This document shows positions 38,409-45,969 of a stretch of DNA of 64,000 nt, piece after piece. Numbering within the stretch: the stretch's first letter is position 1; each line of letters starts with the position of its first letter. Under the pieces are notes generated by a model, which saw nothing but the letters and a program-made list of their open reading frames with translations, did no database searches and had not been told where the DNA came from. This DNA is from Catelliglobosispora koreensis DSM 44566 (GTDB taxonomy: Bacteria; Actinomycetota; Actinomycetes; Mycobacteriales; Micromonosporaceae). The translations under genes were made by a program, and so were the position numbers. The DNA is taken from NCBI RefSeq assembly GCF_000379685.1, contig NZ_KB903261.1, positions 310,097 to 374,096 of the forward strand, given 5' to 3'.

Positions 38409-38440
38409 TCTGGGGTTGACTCGCGAGTAAGGTTCTTGAG

Positions 38441-39028
38441 GTGACAGTCTCCACCAAGCTGACCGCAGCGAAGCGCAGGTCAAGACGCGACGAGATCTTA
38501 GAGATCGCCGTCGGCCTCTTCGCCTCGCGTGGGTACCACGGGGTTTCCATGGACGACATCGGCACTGCCGCCGGTGTCACTGGACCAGCCCTCTACCACC
38601 ACTTCACGGGCAAAGAGGCGATGCTTGCCGCCGCCCTCAAGCCGGTGAGCGAAGGTCTCCTGAGCGGTGGCCAGTCCTGTGTCGAGGCCTGCGACGGTGA
38701 CTCAAGCCGCGCGCTCGGCGAGCTAGTCGACTTCCACGTTGAGTTCGCCCTGGCCAACCCGGCCGTCATCGCGCTGCATTTGCATGAGCTCGACCGGCTG
38801 CCCGAGGAGCCACGCCGCGAAGTGCGGCGTCTGCAGCGGCAATACGTCGAGGTCTGGGTGGCCGTGCTGACCCAGGTGCGCCCGGCGCTGTCAGCCGGTG
38901 AAGCGCGCGTGCTCGCTCACGCCGCCTTTGGCCTGATGAACTCCACCCCGTTCCTTGGCGGAGAGGTCGACCGCGCTCGCCGAGCTGTCCTTCTACGCGC
39001 CGCTACCCTCGCGGCATTGATGGGTTAG
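38441..39028 (+). CDS. TetR-family regulator of the acyl-CoA catabolic genes
   Basis: 195 residues, GTG 38441 after TTGAG. The N-terminal helix-turn-helix (about 18-62) reads RRDEILEIAVGLFASRGYHG, VSMDDIGTAAGVTGPALYHHF, and then KEAMLAAAL. The C-terminal ligand domain is diverse, ending AATLAALMG. It precedes the biotin carboxylase gene by 51 bp and is probably cotranscribed with it. Operator sites of one pattern at three transcription units of this region make it the likely local repressor, with an acyl-CoA as a plausible inducer. Confidence 0.88.
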   Translation: MTVSTKLTAAKRRSRRDEILEIAVGLFASRGYHGVSMDDIGTAAGVTGPALYHHFTGKEAMLAAALKPVSEGLLSGGQSCVEACDGDSSRALGELVDFHVEFALANPAVIALHLHELDRLPEEPRREVRRLQRQYVEVWVAVLTQVRPALSAGEARVLAHAAFGLMNSTPFLGGEVDRARRAVLLRAATLAALMG

Positions 39029-39079
39029 CTTGGCTGGGTCGCCGTTACCCTCGGCCGTCTTCATTCCCAGGAGGAACCC

Positions 39080-40402
39080 ATGATCGAGTCCGTGCTGGTC
39101 GCTAACCGTGGTGAGATTGCGCGGCGGATCATCCGCACAGCCAAGCGATTGGGGATCCGGGCCATCGCGGTCTACTCGGAGGCCGACGCTGATTTGCCGT
39201 TCGTGCTCGAAGCCGACGAGGCCGTCCTGATCGGCCCGGCCGCCCCCGCCGAGTCCTACCGCAACGTCGATGCCGTGCTCGAGGCGGCGCGCAAGACGAA
39301 TGCTGCCGCGATTCACCCCGGCTACGGCTTCCTGTCGGAGAACGCCGCGTTCGCGCGAGCTGTCACCGAAGCGGGAATCGTCTGGATTGGACCGTCCCCC
39401 GAGGCGATCACCGCCATGGGCGACAAGATCAACGCCCGGAACCTCATGTCCGCGGCCGGAGTGCCGGTCGCTCCGGGGACGACCGACCCAGCCGGGTCTG
39501 TCGAGGCCGCACTTGCCGCCGCCGAGGAGATCGGCTTCCCGGTCATGGTCAAGGCTGCCGCTGGCGGCGGTGGCATGGGCATGGCTGTTGCCAACGACAC
39601 CGGCCAACTGACCGCCGAGTATGACAAGGTCCGCGGCTTCGCCGAGCGCATGTTCGGCGACGGATCCGTGCTCATCGAGCGTTACTTCCCCCGGGTGCGC
39701 CACATTGAGGTGCAGATCCTCGGCCTGGCCGACGGACGCGTGGTCGCCCTCGGTGAGCGTGAGTGCTCGGTGCAGCGGCGCAATCAGAAGCTGGTCGAGG
39801 AATCCCCGTCGCCGGCTCTTAACGGCGACCAGCGCTCAAAGCTCTTGGCCGCGGCCGTGCGCGCTGGCGAGGCTGTTAACTACCGCAACGCAGGCACCGT
39901 CGAGTGTCTTTTTGATCCGGCCAGTGGCGACTTCTTCTTCCTGGAGATGAACACCCGGCTGCAGGTCGAGCACCCGGTGACCGAGGCGATCTTCGGCATC
40001 GACCTGGTCGAGGCACAGTTCCGCGTCGCGTCCGGTTTGGAAGTCGAGGTCCCGGCCGAATCGTCCGGCCACGCCATTGAATTCCGCGTCAACGCCGAAG
40101 ACCCCAAGCGGTTCCTGCCCGGCCCGGGCGCAATCACGGTGTGGAATGAGCCCGCCGGTGTGCGGGTCGACTCCGGTTACACGGCGGGCAATAAGGTCAC
40201 GCCAAGCTACGACTCACTGATGGCGAAACTGATCGTTTCCGCGGCGTCTCGTGAGGAAGCTCTGGAGAAGGCACGAGAGGCCGTTGCCGCCTTCGAGATC
40301 GTGGGGCCGAAGAACAATCTGCCGTTCTTCCTTGAGCTGCTGTCCAATGAGGAGTTCTGCTCCGGCGACTACGACACCGCGCTCGTCTCACGTATGCGGT
40401 GA
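39080..40402 (+). CDS. Acyl-CoA carboxylase biotin carboxylase subunit, without BCCP domain
   Basis: 440 residues, ATG 39080 with GGAGGA upstream. N-terminal VLVANRGEIARRIIRTAKRLGI, ATP-grasp loop KAAAGGGGMGM, HIEVQILGLADG, ERECSVQRRNQKL and EMNTRLQVEHPVTE are textbook biotin carboxylase. The protein ends at DTALVSRMR, the size of E. coli AccC (about 449), whereas methylcrotonyl- and most actinobacterial acyl-CoA carboxylase alpha subunits continue to about 650 residues with a biotinyl domain. No biotinyl (AMKM/EAMKM) sequence is encoded nearby, so a separate carrier protein is needed. The partner beta subunit is at 43265. Confidence 0.9.
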   Translation: MIESVLVANRGEIARRIIRTAKRLGIRAIAVYSEADADLPFVLEADEAVLIGPAAPAESYRNVDAVLEAARKTNAAAIHPGYGFLSENAAFARAVTEAGIVWIGPSPEAITAMGDKINARNLMSAAGVPVAPGTTDPAGSVEAALAAAEEIGFPVMVKAAAGGGGMGMAVANDTGQLTAEYDKVRGFAERMFGDGSVLIERYFPRVRHIEVQILGLADGRVVALGERECSVQRRNQKLVEESPSPALNGDQRSKLLAAAVRAGEAVNYRNAGTVECLFDPASGDFFFLEMNTRLQVEHPVTEAIFGIDLVEAQFRVASGLEVEVPAESSGHAIEFRVNAEDPKRFLPGPGAITVWNEPAGVRVDSGYTAGNKVTPSYDSLMAKLIVSAASREEALEKAREAVAAFEIVGPKNNLPFFLELLSNEEFCSGDYDTALVSRMR

Positions 40403-40417
40403 CCTGTTGCCTTCCTA

Positions 40418-40427
40418 GATCGTTGAG
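40418..40427 (+). promoter_or_regulatory. Possible chaplin promoter element (BldN-type -10) 1
   Basis: GATCGTTGAG, 46 nt before the first chaplin start. The same ten bases occur at 42310-42319 before the second chaplin gene. CGTTGA resembles the -10 reported for Streptomyces BldN-dependent chaplin promoters. I see no equally good shared -35. Confidence 0.4.
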
Positions 40428-40473
40428 GCATTCGGTGCATTAACGCATTTAGGAAGCACGGGGGATTAAACAT

Positions 40474-41352
40474 ATGCGCAAGGCGTCCACACTGGGTGTC
40501 GTTTCGGCGGGGCTCCTGCTCGCCGGCAGCCCGGCTCAAGCGGTCGACACCAACATGAGCAGCAACCTCAACATCGGCATCGCCAACGGCATTCAGGCTC
40601 ACCTGCCGGTGCAGGCCCCGATCAACGTGTGCGGCAACGCCATCGGTCTGCTCGGCTCGGCGACAGCCAGCTGCGTTGGCGGAGCGAAGGCCAACTACAT
40701 GTCCGGCGATGACCACCACCACGGTGGCCACAACGGCTACGGCGGTCACAACGGTGGCGGCCACGGCCCGCGTGGTGGCGACTCCAACCTGAGCAGCAAC
40801 CTCAACGTTGGTATCGCCAACGGCATCCAGGCTGACGCTCTCGTTCAGGTTCCGGTCAACATCTGCGGCAACGCCATCGGCATCCTTGGCTCCGCCACCG
40901 CGTCCTGCTACAAGAGCGGCGCGACGGCCAACGCGTTCTCCGGTGGACACCAGTCGACCCACCGGCACCGCCCGCCGATGCCGTACTCGACGCCGCGCAC
41001 CATCGCACCGCGCCCAGCGGCCAACAAGGCCGTGAACAAGGCCCTGCCCAACAACATCCGCACGGTTGCTACGCCCAAGAAGAAGGAGCAGGGGCTGCTC
41101 GCCAACGTGCTCTCCCCGGTTACCGGACTGCTGGGCCTTGGCGGCAACGGCAACGGCAATGGCGGCCACGGTCACGACGACCGGTGTGGTGACGTGCGCA
41201 TGAGCACGTTCGGCAACGTGGGTATCGCCAACGGCATCCAGGCGCACGCGCCGATCCAGATCCCGGTCAACTTCGCCGGTAACGGAATCGCCCTGCTGGG
41301 TTCGGCTTCGGGCTCCTCTGTCGGTGGCGCGACCGCCAACTACTGCAGCTGA
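40474..41352 (+). CDS. Secreted chaplin-family protein with three chaplin domains (1)
   Basis: 292 residues, ATG 40474. Signal peptide ends SPAQA. Three chaplin-like units: about 25-72 (NIGIANGIQAHLPVQAPINVCGNAIG then ATASC), 103-150 (NVGIANGIQADALVQVPVNICGNAIG) and 240-292 (NVGIANGIQAHAPIQIPVNFAGNGIA). A His/Gly-rich linker separates units 1 and 2, and a Pro/Lys-rich linker units 2 and 3. Units 1 and 2 have the two chaplin Cys; unit 3 lacks the internal one (NFAGN) and has a terminal Cys. There is no LPXTG sorting signal. Chaplins assemble into hydrophobic amyloid sheaths on aerial hyphae. Three fused units with no anchor is unlike the one- and two-unit Streptomyces types. Confidence 0.85.
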   Translation: MRKASTLGVVSAGLLLAGSPAQAVDTNMSSNLNIGIANGIQAHLPVQAPINVCGNAIGLLGSATASCVGGAKANYMSGDDHHHGGHNGYGGHNGGGHGPRGGDSNLSSNLNVGIANGIQADALVQVPVNICGNAIGILGSATASCYKSGATANAFSGGHQSTHRHRPPMPYSTPRTIAPRPAANKAVNKALPNNIRTVATPKKKEQGLLANVLSPVTGLLGLGGNGNGNGGHGHDDRCGDVRMSTFGNVGIANGIQAHAPIQIPVNFAGNGIALLGSASGSSVGGATANYCS

Positions 41353-41360
41353 TCTTGCAG

Positions 41361-41390
41361 GTTAAGGCGGCGCTGCCACGTCGCCTTAAC
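41361..41390 (+). terminator. Terminator of chaplin gene 1, sharing bases with an operator
   Basis: A 9-bp stem GTTAAGGCG / CGCCTTAAC with a 12-nt loop, 8 bp beyond the chaplin stop. The 3' arm runs into the operator at 41384-41400 that precedes the HMG-CoA-lyase-type gene. Confidence 0.6.
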
Positions 41391-41400
41391 GCACGTTAGG
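41384..41400. promoter_or_regulatory. TetR operator 2, upstream of the HMG-CoA-lyase-type gene
   Basis: CCTTAACGCACGTTAGG, with the dyad AACGNNCGTT at 41388-41397. The site ends 8 bp before the ATG, where it would block promoter or start access. Confidence 0.65.
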
Positions 41401-41408
41401 CTGGACCC

Positions 41409-42299
41409 ATGTGGCCGGCCAGCGTATCGATTCGTGAGGTAGGGCCGCGGGACGGGCTGCAAAATGAGGCACCCGTCCCGACGGCTGACAAGGTTCGCCT
41501 GATCAATGCCCTCGGCCAGACCGGGGTGAAACGGATCGAGGCGGTTTCCTTCGTGCACCCGAAGGCGATTCCGCAGATGGCGGATGCCGATGAGGTGTGG
41601 GCGTCGATCACCAAGGTTCCCGGTGTCCACTACAGCGCTCTCGTGCCGAACCTCAAGGGAACGCAGCGGGCGCTCGACGCTGGCTTCACCGAGATCGAGG
41701 TCGTGGTTTCGGCGAGCGACACGCACAATCGCCGCAACATCAACCGTTCCACCGAGGAATCGCTCGGTGAGATCTCGTCGATCCTCGCGAAGACCCCGGT
41801 TGAAGTCATCATCGCCACGTCGTTTGGCTGTCCGTATGAGGGCGATGTCGATCCGGCGCGAGTGGCCGGCATCGTCGACCGGGTCGTGGCCGATGGAGCG
41901 CAGCGGGTCGCTTTTGGCGACACGACCGGCATGGCGACCCCGGTTCGTGTCAGAAAGGTGATCGAAGCAGTCCGCGCTAACCACCCTGATCTGCCGCTCC
42001 TGCTGCACTTCCACAACACCCGTGGCACCGCTCTGGCCAATGTGCTCACTGCGCTCGATCTTGGCATCACCGAATTTGACGCCAGTGTCGGCGGATTGGG
42101 TGGTTGTCCTTATGCGCCGGGCGCTACCGGAAATGTCGCGACGGAAGAAGTCGTCCACATGTTGCATGACATGGGAATAGACACTGGAATCGATTTAGAA
42201 AAGATGATCGAAGTGGCCGCGATGGCCGAGAAAATCGTTGGGCGGGAACTGCCTTCAGGCGTTCTTCGCGCAGGACCAAGGAGCCGGATAATCACCTGA
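41409..42299 (+). CDS. Hydroxymethylglutaryl-CoA lyase family enzyme
   Basis: 296 residues, ATG 41409. TIM-barrel HMGL/DRE family: VSIREVGPRDGLQNE (metal-binding Asp and catalytic Arg), AFGDTTGMATP, LLLHFHNTRGTALAN (metal-binding His pair) and the signature GGLGGCPYAPGATGNVATEE with the catalytic Cys. It splits 3-hydroxy-3-methylglutaryl-CoA into acetyl-CoA and acetoacetate, the last step of leucine breakdown. The short gap to the operator suggests direct control by the nearby TetR. It is sandwiched between the two chaplin genes. Confidence 0.92.
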   Translation: MWPASVSIREVGPRDGLQNEAPVPTADKVRLINALGQTGVKRIEAVSFVHPKAIPQMADADEVWASITKVPGVHYSALVPNLKGTQRALDAGFTEIEVVVSASDTHNRRNINRSTEESLGEISSILAKTPVEVIIATSFGCPYEGDVDPARVAGIVDRVVADGAQRVAFGDTTGMATPVRVRKVIEAVRANHPDLPLLLHFHNTRGTALANVLTALDLGITEFDASVGGLGGCPYAPGATGNVATEEVVHMLHDMGIDTGIDLEKMIEVAAMAEKIVGRELPSGVLRAGPRSRIIT

Positions 42300-42309
42300 C
42301 CTTCGGCCG

Positions 42310-42319
42310 GATCGTTGAG
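42310..42319 (+). promoter_or_regulatory. Possible chaplin promoter element (BldN-type -10) 2
   Basis: GATCGTTGAG identical to 40418-40427, here 79 nt before the second chaplin start. Evidence is the repeat itself and its position relative to two homologous genes. Confidence 0.4.
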
Positions 42320-42384
42320 TGAACCGAATGCCCAAATGGGGCATTAGTGGTATCACGCATCAATTCATTCCCCCCGGATGGAAA

Positions 42385-42398
42385 GGTGACATTTCACC
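42385..42398 (+). promoter_or_regulatory. Small hairpin over the ribosome-binding site of chaplin gene 2
   Basis: GGTGA / TCACC 5-bp stem with loop CATT, ending at the base directly before the ATG. The AAGG that would act as ribosome-binding site lies in its 5' arm. Could lower or gate translation. Confidence 0.35.
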
Positions 42399-43157
42399 AT
42401 GCGCAAAACTCTCAACGTCGGGCTCATTTCCGCAGGAATGCTGCTGATTGGCGGCGCCCCGGCAATGGCTGCCCCGCTGGACTGGACGTCCACGGGCAAC
42501 ACCGGACTGCTGAACGGCAACCAGGTCTACATTCCGGCTCAGGTGCCGGTTAATGTCTGCGGCCTGGCGATCGGCATCCTCGGCGACGCCAGCGCTGGCT
42601 GCGAAGGCGGTGCATCCGCTGTGTACAACGGTGGTGGCTCGGCTCAGCACTTGGTCTCCAGCGGCAACATCGGCCTCGGCAACGGCAACCAGGTTGTCGC
42701 GAAGGTACAGGCCCCGATCAACGTCTGTGGCGTGGCCATCAGCGTTCTCGGCTCGGCCAACGCGGGCTGCAAGGGCGGCTCCGACGCCGTCATCGAGCCT
42801 CCGTCGAACGGAGGCGGCAACGGCTACGACCACAGGCCGGCCCGCACGCTGCCAGCCAAGAAGAAGTCCGACGCTCCCAAGGCGAAGGTCATCAAGAAGC
42901 GCGAATCGCTGGGCGGTGTGCTCACGGGACTGCTGGGAATCGGTGACAAGGAAGTCAAGGCCGCGCGTTACAACGGCGGTGCCGATGGTGGGTCCTGTGA
43001 CCTCAACTGGACGAGCGTGGGCAACATCGGTGTCCTAAATGGCAACCAGGTCTACGTCCCGGTTCAGGTGCCGGTTGACGTCTCGGGTGTCGCGGCCACC
43101 ATCGGTGGCACCGCGTCGGCTTACAGCCAGGGCGGCGCTTCGGCGACGTACTGCTGA
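42399..43157 (+). CDS. Secreted chaplin-family protein with three chaplin domains (2)
   Basis: 252 residues, ATG 42399. Signal peptide ends APAMA. Three units: about 25-75 (NTGLLNGNQVYIPAQVPVNVCG), 82-130 (NIGLGNGNQVVAKVQAPINVCG) and 195-252 (NIGVLNGNQVYVPVQVPVDVSG). A Lys-rich linker (KKKSDAPKAKVIKKRES) lies before the third. As in the first protein, unit 3 lacks the internal Cys and has a terminal Cys (SATYC). No sorting signal or membrane anchor. The NGNQV start is closer to classical chaplins than NGIQA in copy 1. The two genes form a divergent duplicate pair split by the HMG-CoA-lyase-type gene. Confidence 0.85.
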   Translation: MRKTLNVGLISAGMLLIGGAPAMAAPLDWTSTGNTGLLNGNQVYIPAQVPVNVCGLAIGILGDASAGCEGGASAVYNGGGSAQHLVSSGNIGLGNGNQVVAKVQAPINVCGVAISVLGSANAGCKGGSDAVIEPPSNGGGNGYDHRPARTLPAKKKSDAPKAKVIKKRESLGGVLTGLLGIGDKEVKAARYNGGADGGSCDLNWTSVGNIGVLNGNQVYVPVQVPVDVSGVAATIGGTASAYSQGGASATYC

Positions 43158-43172
43158 CAAAAGTTCATCTCT

Positions 43173-43200
43173 TGGGGCGGCGCTGACGAGCGCCGCCCCA
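43173..43200 (+). terminator. Terminator of chaplin gene 2
   Basis: A perfect 12-bp stem TGGGGCGGCGCT / AGCGCCGCCCCA with a GACG tetraloop, followed by TTCGTTTGCTT. Confidence 0.85.
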
Positions 43201-43226
43201 TTCGTTTGCTTCCCATCAGGTGGTAA

Positions 43227-43243
43227 CCTAACGATCGTTCAGG
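43227..43243. promoter_or_regulatory. TetR operator 3, upstream of the carboxyltransferase gene
   Basis: CCTAACGATCGTTCAGG. Its core AACGATCGTT (43230-43239) is a perfect 10-bp palindrome. The site ends 21 bp before the GTG of the carboxyltransferase gene. Confidence 0.7.
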
Positions 43244-43264
43244 AAACCCCTTGAAGGAGGCGCT

Positions 43265-44779
43265 GTGCGCGATGAGTTGGACGGCCTACGCGACAAGGTC
43301 GCGGCTGGCGGCGCGCCCAAGTATCACGAGGCGAACCTCGCCAAGGGCAAGCTGTTTGCCCGGGAGCGGATCGCGCGCCTGGTTGACAAGGGTTCCTTCA
43401 CCGAAGACTCCATGCTCGCCAACGCCCAGGCCGAAGGCCTTCCGGCCGACGGTGTGATCACGGGCAGTGCCCAGATCGATGGGCGCACCGTTTTTCTCAT
43501 GGCCAACGACTCCACCGTGAAGGCTGGCAGCTGGGGCGCCCGCACGGTCGAGAAAATCATTAGGACCATCGAACGGGCGTACGCCGCTGGCGCGCCCATG
43601 ATCTATCTCGTTGACTCCGCTGGTGCCCGCATCACCGATCAGGTTGACCTGTTCCCGGGCCGGCGCGGTGCGGGGCACATCTTCTATCAGCAGGTCAAAG
43701 CATCGGGCAGCATTCCGCAGGTCTGTGCCCTGTTCGGCCCGAGTGCCGCAGGTGGCGCCTATATCCCCGCTTTCTGCGACGTCGTCGCGATGGTCGACGG
43801 CAACGCGAGCATGTACCTCGGATCCGATCGCATGGTCGAAATGGTGACCGGCGAGAAGACAACGCTGGAAGCCATGGGCGGCGCGAAGGTCCACTGTGAA
43901 CAGTCCGGCGTCGGTCACTTCCTGTGCAAAGACGAGGACGAGGCACTTAACGTCGTCAAGTCCTACCTGTCCTACCTTCCGCAGAACTGGACGCAGCAGC
44001 CGCCGTCGGTGCAACCGGCCGAGGCGCCCGGGATCGCCGCCGATCTGATCCCCGACAGTGAGCGTCGTGCCTTCGACATGCGCAAGCTCGTGAAGGGCCT
44101 GCTCGACAACGGCGAATACTTCGAGATCCAGGCACGCTGGGCCCGTGAACTGACCGTCGGCTTTGGACACCTCAATGGCCAGGTCATCGGCGTCGTGGCC
44201 AACAACTCGCTGCACAAGGGCGGGGTGTTGTTTGTGGACTCCGCCGACAAGGCGAGCCGCTTCGTGCAGCTGTGCGACGCCTTTAATATCCCGCTGCTTT
44301 TCCTGGCCGACGTTCCCGGCTTCATGGTCGGCAGCGCGGTGGAGAAGCAGGGGATCATCCGCCACGGCGCCAAGATGGTCTCCGCGATCAGTGAGGCGAC
44401 CGTCCCCAAGATCTGCGTTGTCGTGCGCAAGGCTTACGGCGCCGGTCTTTACGCGATGGCGGGGCCGGGCTTCATGCCTGACGCGACCATCGCCCTGCCG
44501 ACCGGAAAGATCGCTGTCATGGGCGCGGAAGCCGCGGTCAACGCGGTCTACGCCAACAAGATCGCGGCGTTGCCCGAAGAAGAACGGGAAGCTTTCGTCG
44601 CCGCGAAGCGGGCGGAATACGAGACGGACATCGACCTCGTACGCCTCGCCAGCGAACTCGTCATCGACGCCATCGTGGCTCCAGAAGAGCTGCGTGGCGA
44701 ACTCATCAAACGCTTTGCGGCCACCGCTGGCAAAGATCGCCACTTCTCGCGTCGCCGCCACGGCGTCACGCCGGTCTAA
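43265..44779 (+). CDS. Acyl-CoA carboxylase carboxyltransferase (beta) subunit
   Basis: 504 residues, GTG 43265 with GGAGG 4 nt upstream. The two crotonase-like carboxyltransferase halves show IYLVDSAGARI, FGPSAAGGAYIPAFCD (oxyanion-hole Gly-rich loop) in the N half, and FLADVPGFMVGSAVEKQGIIRHGAKM and RKAYGAGLYAMAGPGFMPD in the C half. With HMG-CoA lyase and acyl-CoA dehydrogenase genes around, methylcrotonyl-CoA (leucine route) is the likeliest substrate; a geranyl-CoA-type reaction is an alternative. The alpha subunit is encoded 3.9 kb upstream rather than next to it. Probably an operon with the dehydrogenase gene 10 bp downstream. Confidence 0.9.
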   Translation: MRDELDGLRDKVAAGGAPKYHEANLAKGKLFARERIARLVDKGSFTEDSMLANAQAEGLPADGVITGSAQIDGRTVFLMANDSTVKAGSWGARTVEKIIRTIERAYAAGAPMIYLVDSAGARITDQVDLFPGRRGAGHIFYQQVKASGSIPQVCALFGPSAAGGAYIPAFCDVVAMVDGNASMYLGSDRMVEMVTGEKTTLEAMGGAKVHCEQSGVGHFLCKDEDEALNVVKSYLSYLPQNWTQQPPSVQPAEAPGIAADLIPDSERRAFDMRKLVKGLLDNGEYFEIQARWARELTVGFGHLNGQVIGVVANNSLHKGGVLFVDSADKASRFVQLCDAFNIPLLFLADVPGFMVGSAVEKQGIIRHGAKMVSAISEATVPKICVVVRKAYGAGLYAMAGPGFMPDATIALPTGKIAVMGAEAAVNAVYANKIAALPEEEREAFVAAKRAEYETDIDLVRLASELVIDAIVAPEELRGELIKRFAATAGKDRHFSRRRHGVTPV

Positions 44780-44789
44780 AGGGGAGAAC

Positions 44790-45935
44790 ATGACTGACTT
44801 CGGTCTGAGTGAGGAACACCGCGAGCTGCGCGAGACGGTGCGCCGCTTCGCACAGGACAAGGTCGCTCCCGTGATCGGCAAGTACTACGAGCGGCACGAG
44901 TTCCCCTACGAGCTCATCAAGCAGATGGGTGGCATGGGCCTGTTCGGGCTGCCGTTCTCTAGCGAGTTCGGCGGCATGGACGGCGATTACCTCGCCCTCG
45001 GCATCACACTTGAGGAGCTGGCGCGGGTGGACTCCAGCGTGGCCATCACGCTGGAGGCGGCGACTTCCCTTGGTGCCATGCCGATCTACCGCTTCGGCAC
45101 CGACGAGCAGAAGAGGCGCTGGCTGCCCGACCTGATCGCGGGGGAGAAGCTCGCTGGATTCGGCCTGACCGAGGCCTCGTCGGGTTCAGACGCGGGCCGC
45201 ATCCGCACGACGGCGACTTTGGATGAAGCCACCAACGAGTGGGTCATCAACGGCGGCAAGGTGTTCATCACCAACTCCGGCACCGACATCACCTCGTTGG
45301 TGACCGTCACGGCGCTCACGGGGCCGGACGAGATCTCCGCGATCATCGTGCCGTCGGGCACGCCCGGGTTCACCGTCGCACCGGGGTATTCGAAGGTCGG
45401 CTGGTGCGCCTCGGACACCCATGAGCTCACGTTCGACAATTGCCGAGTACCAGCCGAAAATCTGCTGGGGCAGCGCGGCCGGGGGTTTGCCCAGTTCTTG
45501 TCCATCTTGGACGAAGGCCGGGTCGCCATCGCCGCACTGGCGACCGGGCTGGCACAGGGCTGTGTCGACGAGTCCATCAAGTACGCGAAGGAGCGCGAGG
45601 CCTTCGGCTCCGCGATCGGCGGCTACCAGGCGATCCAGTTCATGATCGCAGACATGGAGTCCCGTGCGGTCACCGCTCGCCTGGCTTGGCGTGACGCGGC
45701 GGCCCGGCTCGTCGCGGGACAGGACTTCAAGCGCGCGGCCGCGATCGCCAAGCTGCACTCCAGCACGGTCGCCGTCGACAACGCCCGCGATGCCACGCAG
45801 ATTCACGGCGGCTACGGCTTCATGAACGAGTTCCCGGTGGCCCGCATGTGGCGCGACAGCAAGATTCTGGAAATCGGCGAGGGCACTTCGGAAATCCAGA
45901 AGATGGTCATCGCGCGGGATCTGGGCTTGCGCTAG
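44790..45935 (+). CDS. Acyl-CoA dehydrogenase
   Basis: 381 residues from ATG 44790, behind GGGGAGA; the frame is open further upstream only as the shadow of the carboxyltransferase gene. N-terminal helical domain, then FGLTEASSGSDAGRIRTTA (FAD/substrate region), KVFITNSGTDI, and the C-terminal signature IHGGYGFMNEFPVARMWRDSKI with GEGTSEIQKMVIARD. The Glu in GEGTS is at the catalytic-base position of the short/medium-chain type; true isovaleryl-CoA dehydrogenases use a different Glu, so the substrate may be another branched or short acyl-CoA. FAD-dependent; feeds electrons to ETF. Confidence 0.92.
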   Translation: MTDFGLSEEHRELRETVRRFAQDKVAPVIGKYYERHEFPYELIKQMGGMGLFGLPFSSEFGGMDGDYLALGITLEELARVDSSVAITLEAATSLGAMPIYRFGTDEQKRRWLPDLIAGEKLAGFGLTEASSGSDAGRIRTTATLDEATNEWVINGGKVFITNSGTDITSLVTVTALTGPDEISAIIVPSGTPGFTVAPGYSKVGWCASDTHELTFDNCRVPAENLLGQRGRGFAQFLSILDEGRVAIAALATGLAQGCVDESIKYAKEREAFGSAIGGYQAIQFMIADMESRAVTARLAWRDAAARLVAGQDFKRAAAIAKLHSSTVAVDNARDATQIHGGYGFMNEFPVARMWRDSKILEIGEGTSEIQKMVIARDLGLR

Positions 45936-45969
45936 CGCTTACCAAACATGAATCCGTTACGCTGCCGCG

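Noticed and set aside
38419-38428. ACTCGCGAGT as the operator of the TetR regulator
   Set aside because: It does not occur before the other catabolic units, whereas AACGNNCGTT occurs before all three. It is kept only as a lesser observation because it recurs at 50556.
44163-44789. Upstream extension of the acyl-CoA dehydrogenase frame
   Set aside because: It is a shifted reading of the carboxyltransferase gene. The real start at 44790 has GGGGAGA and the family N-terminus.
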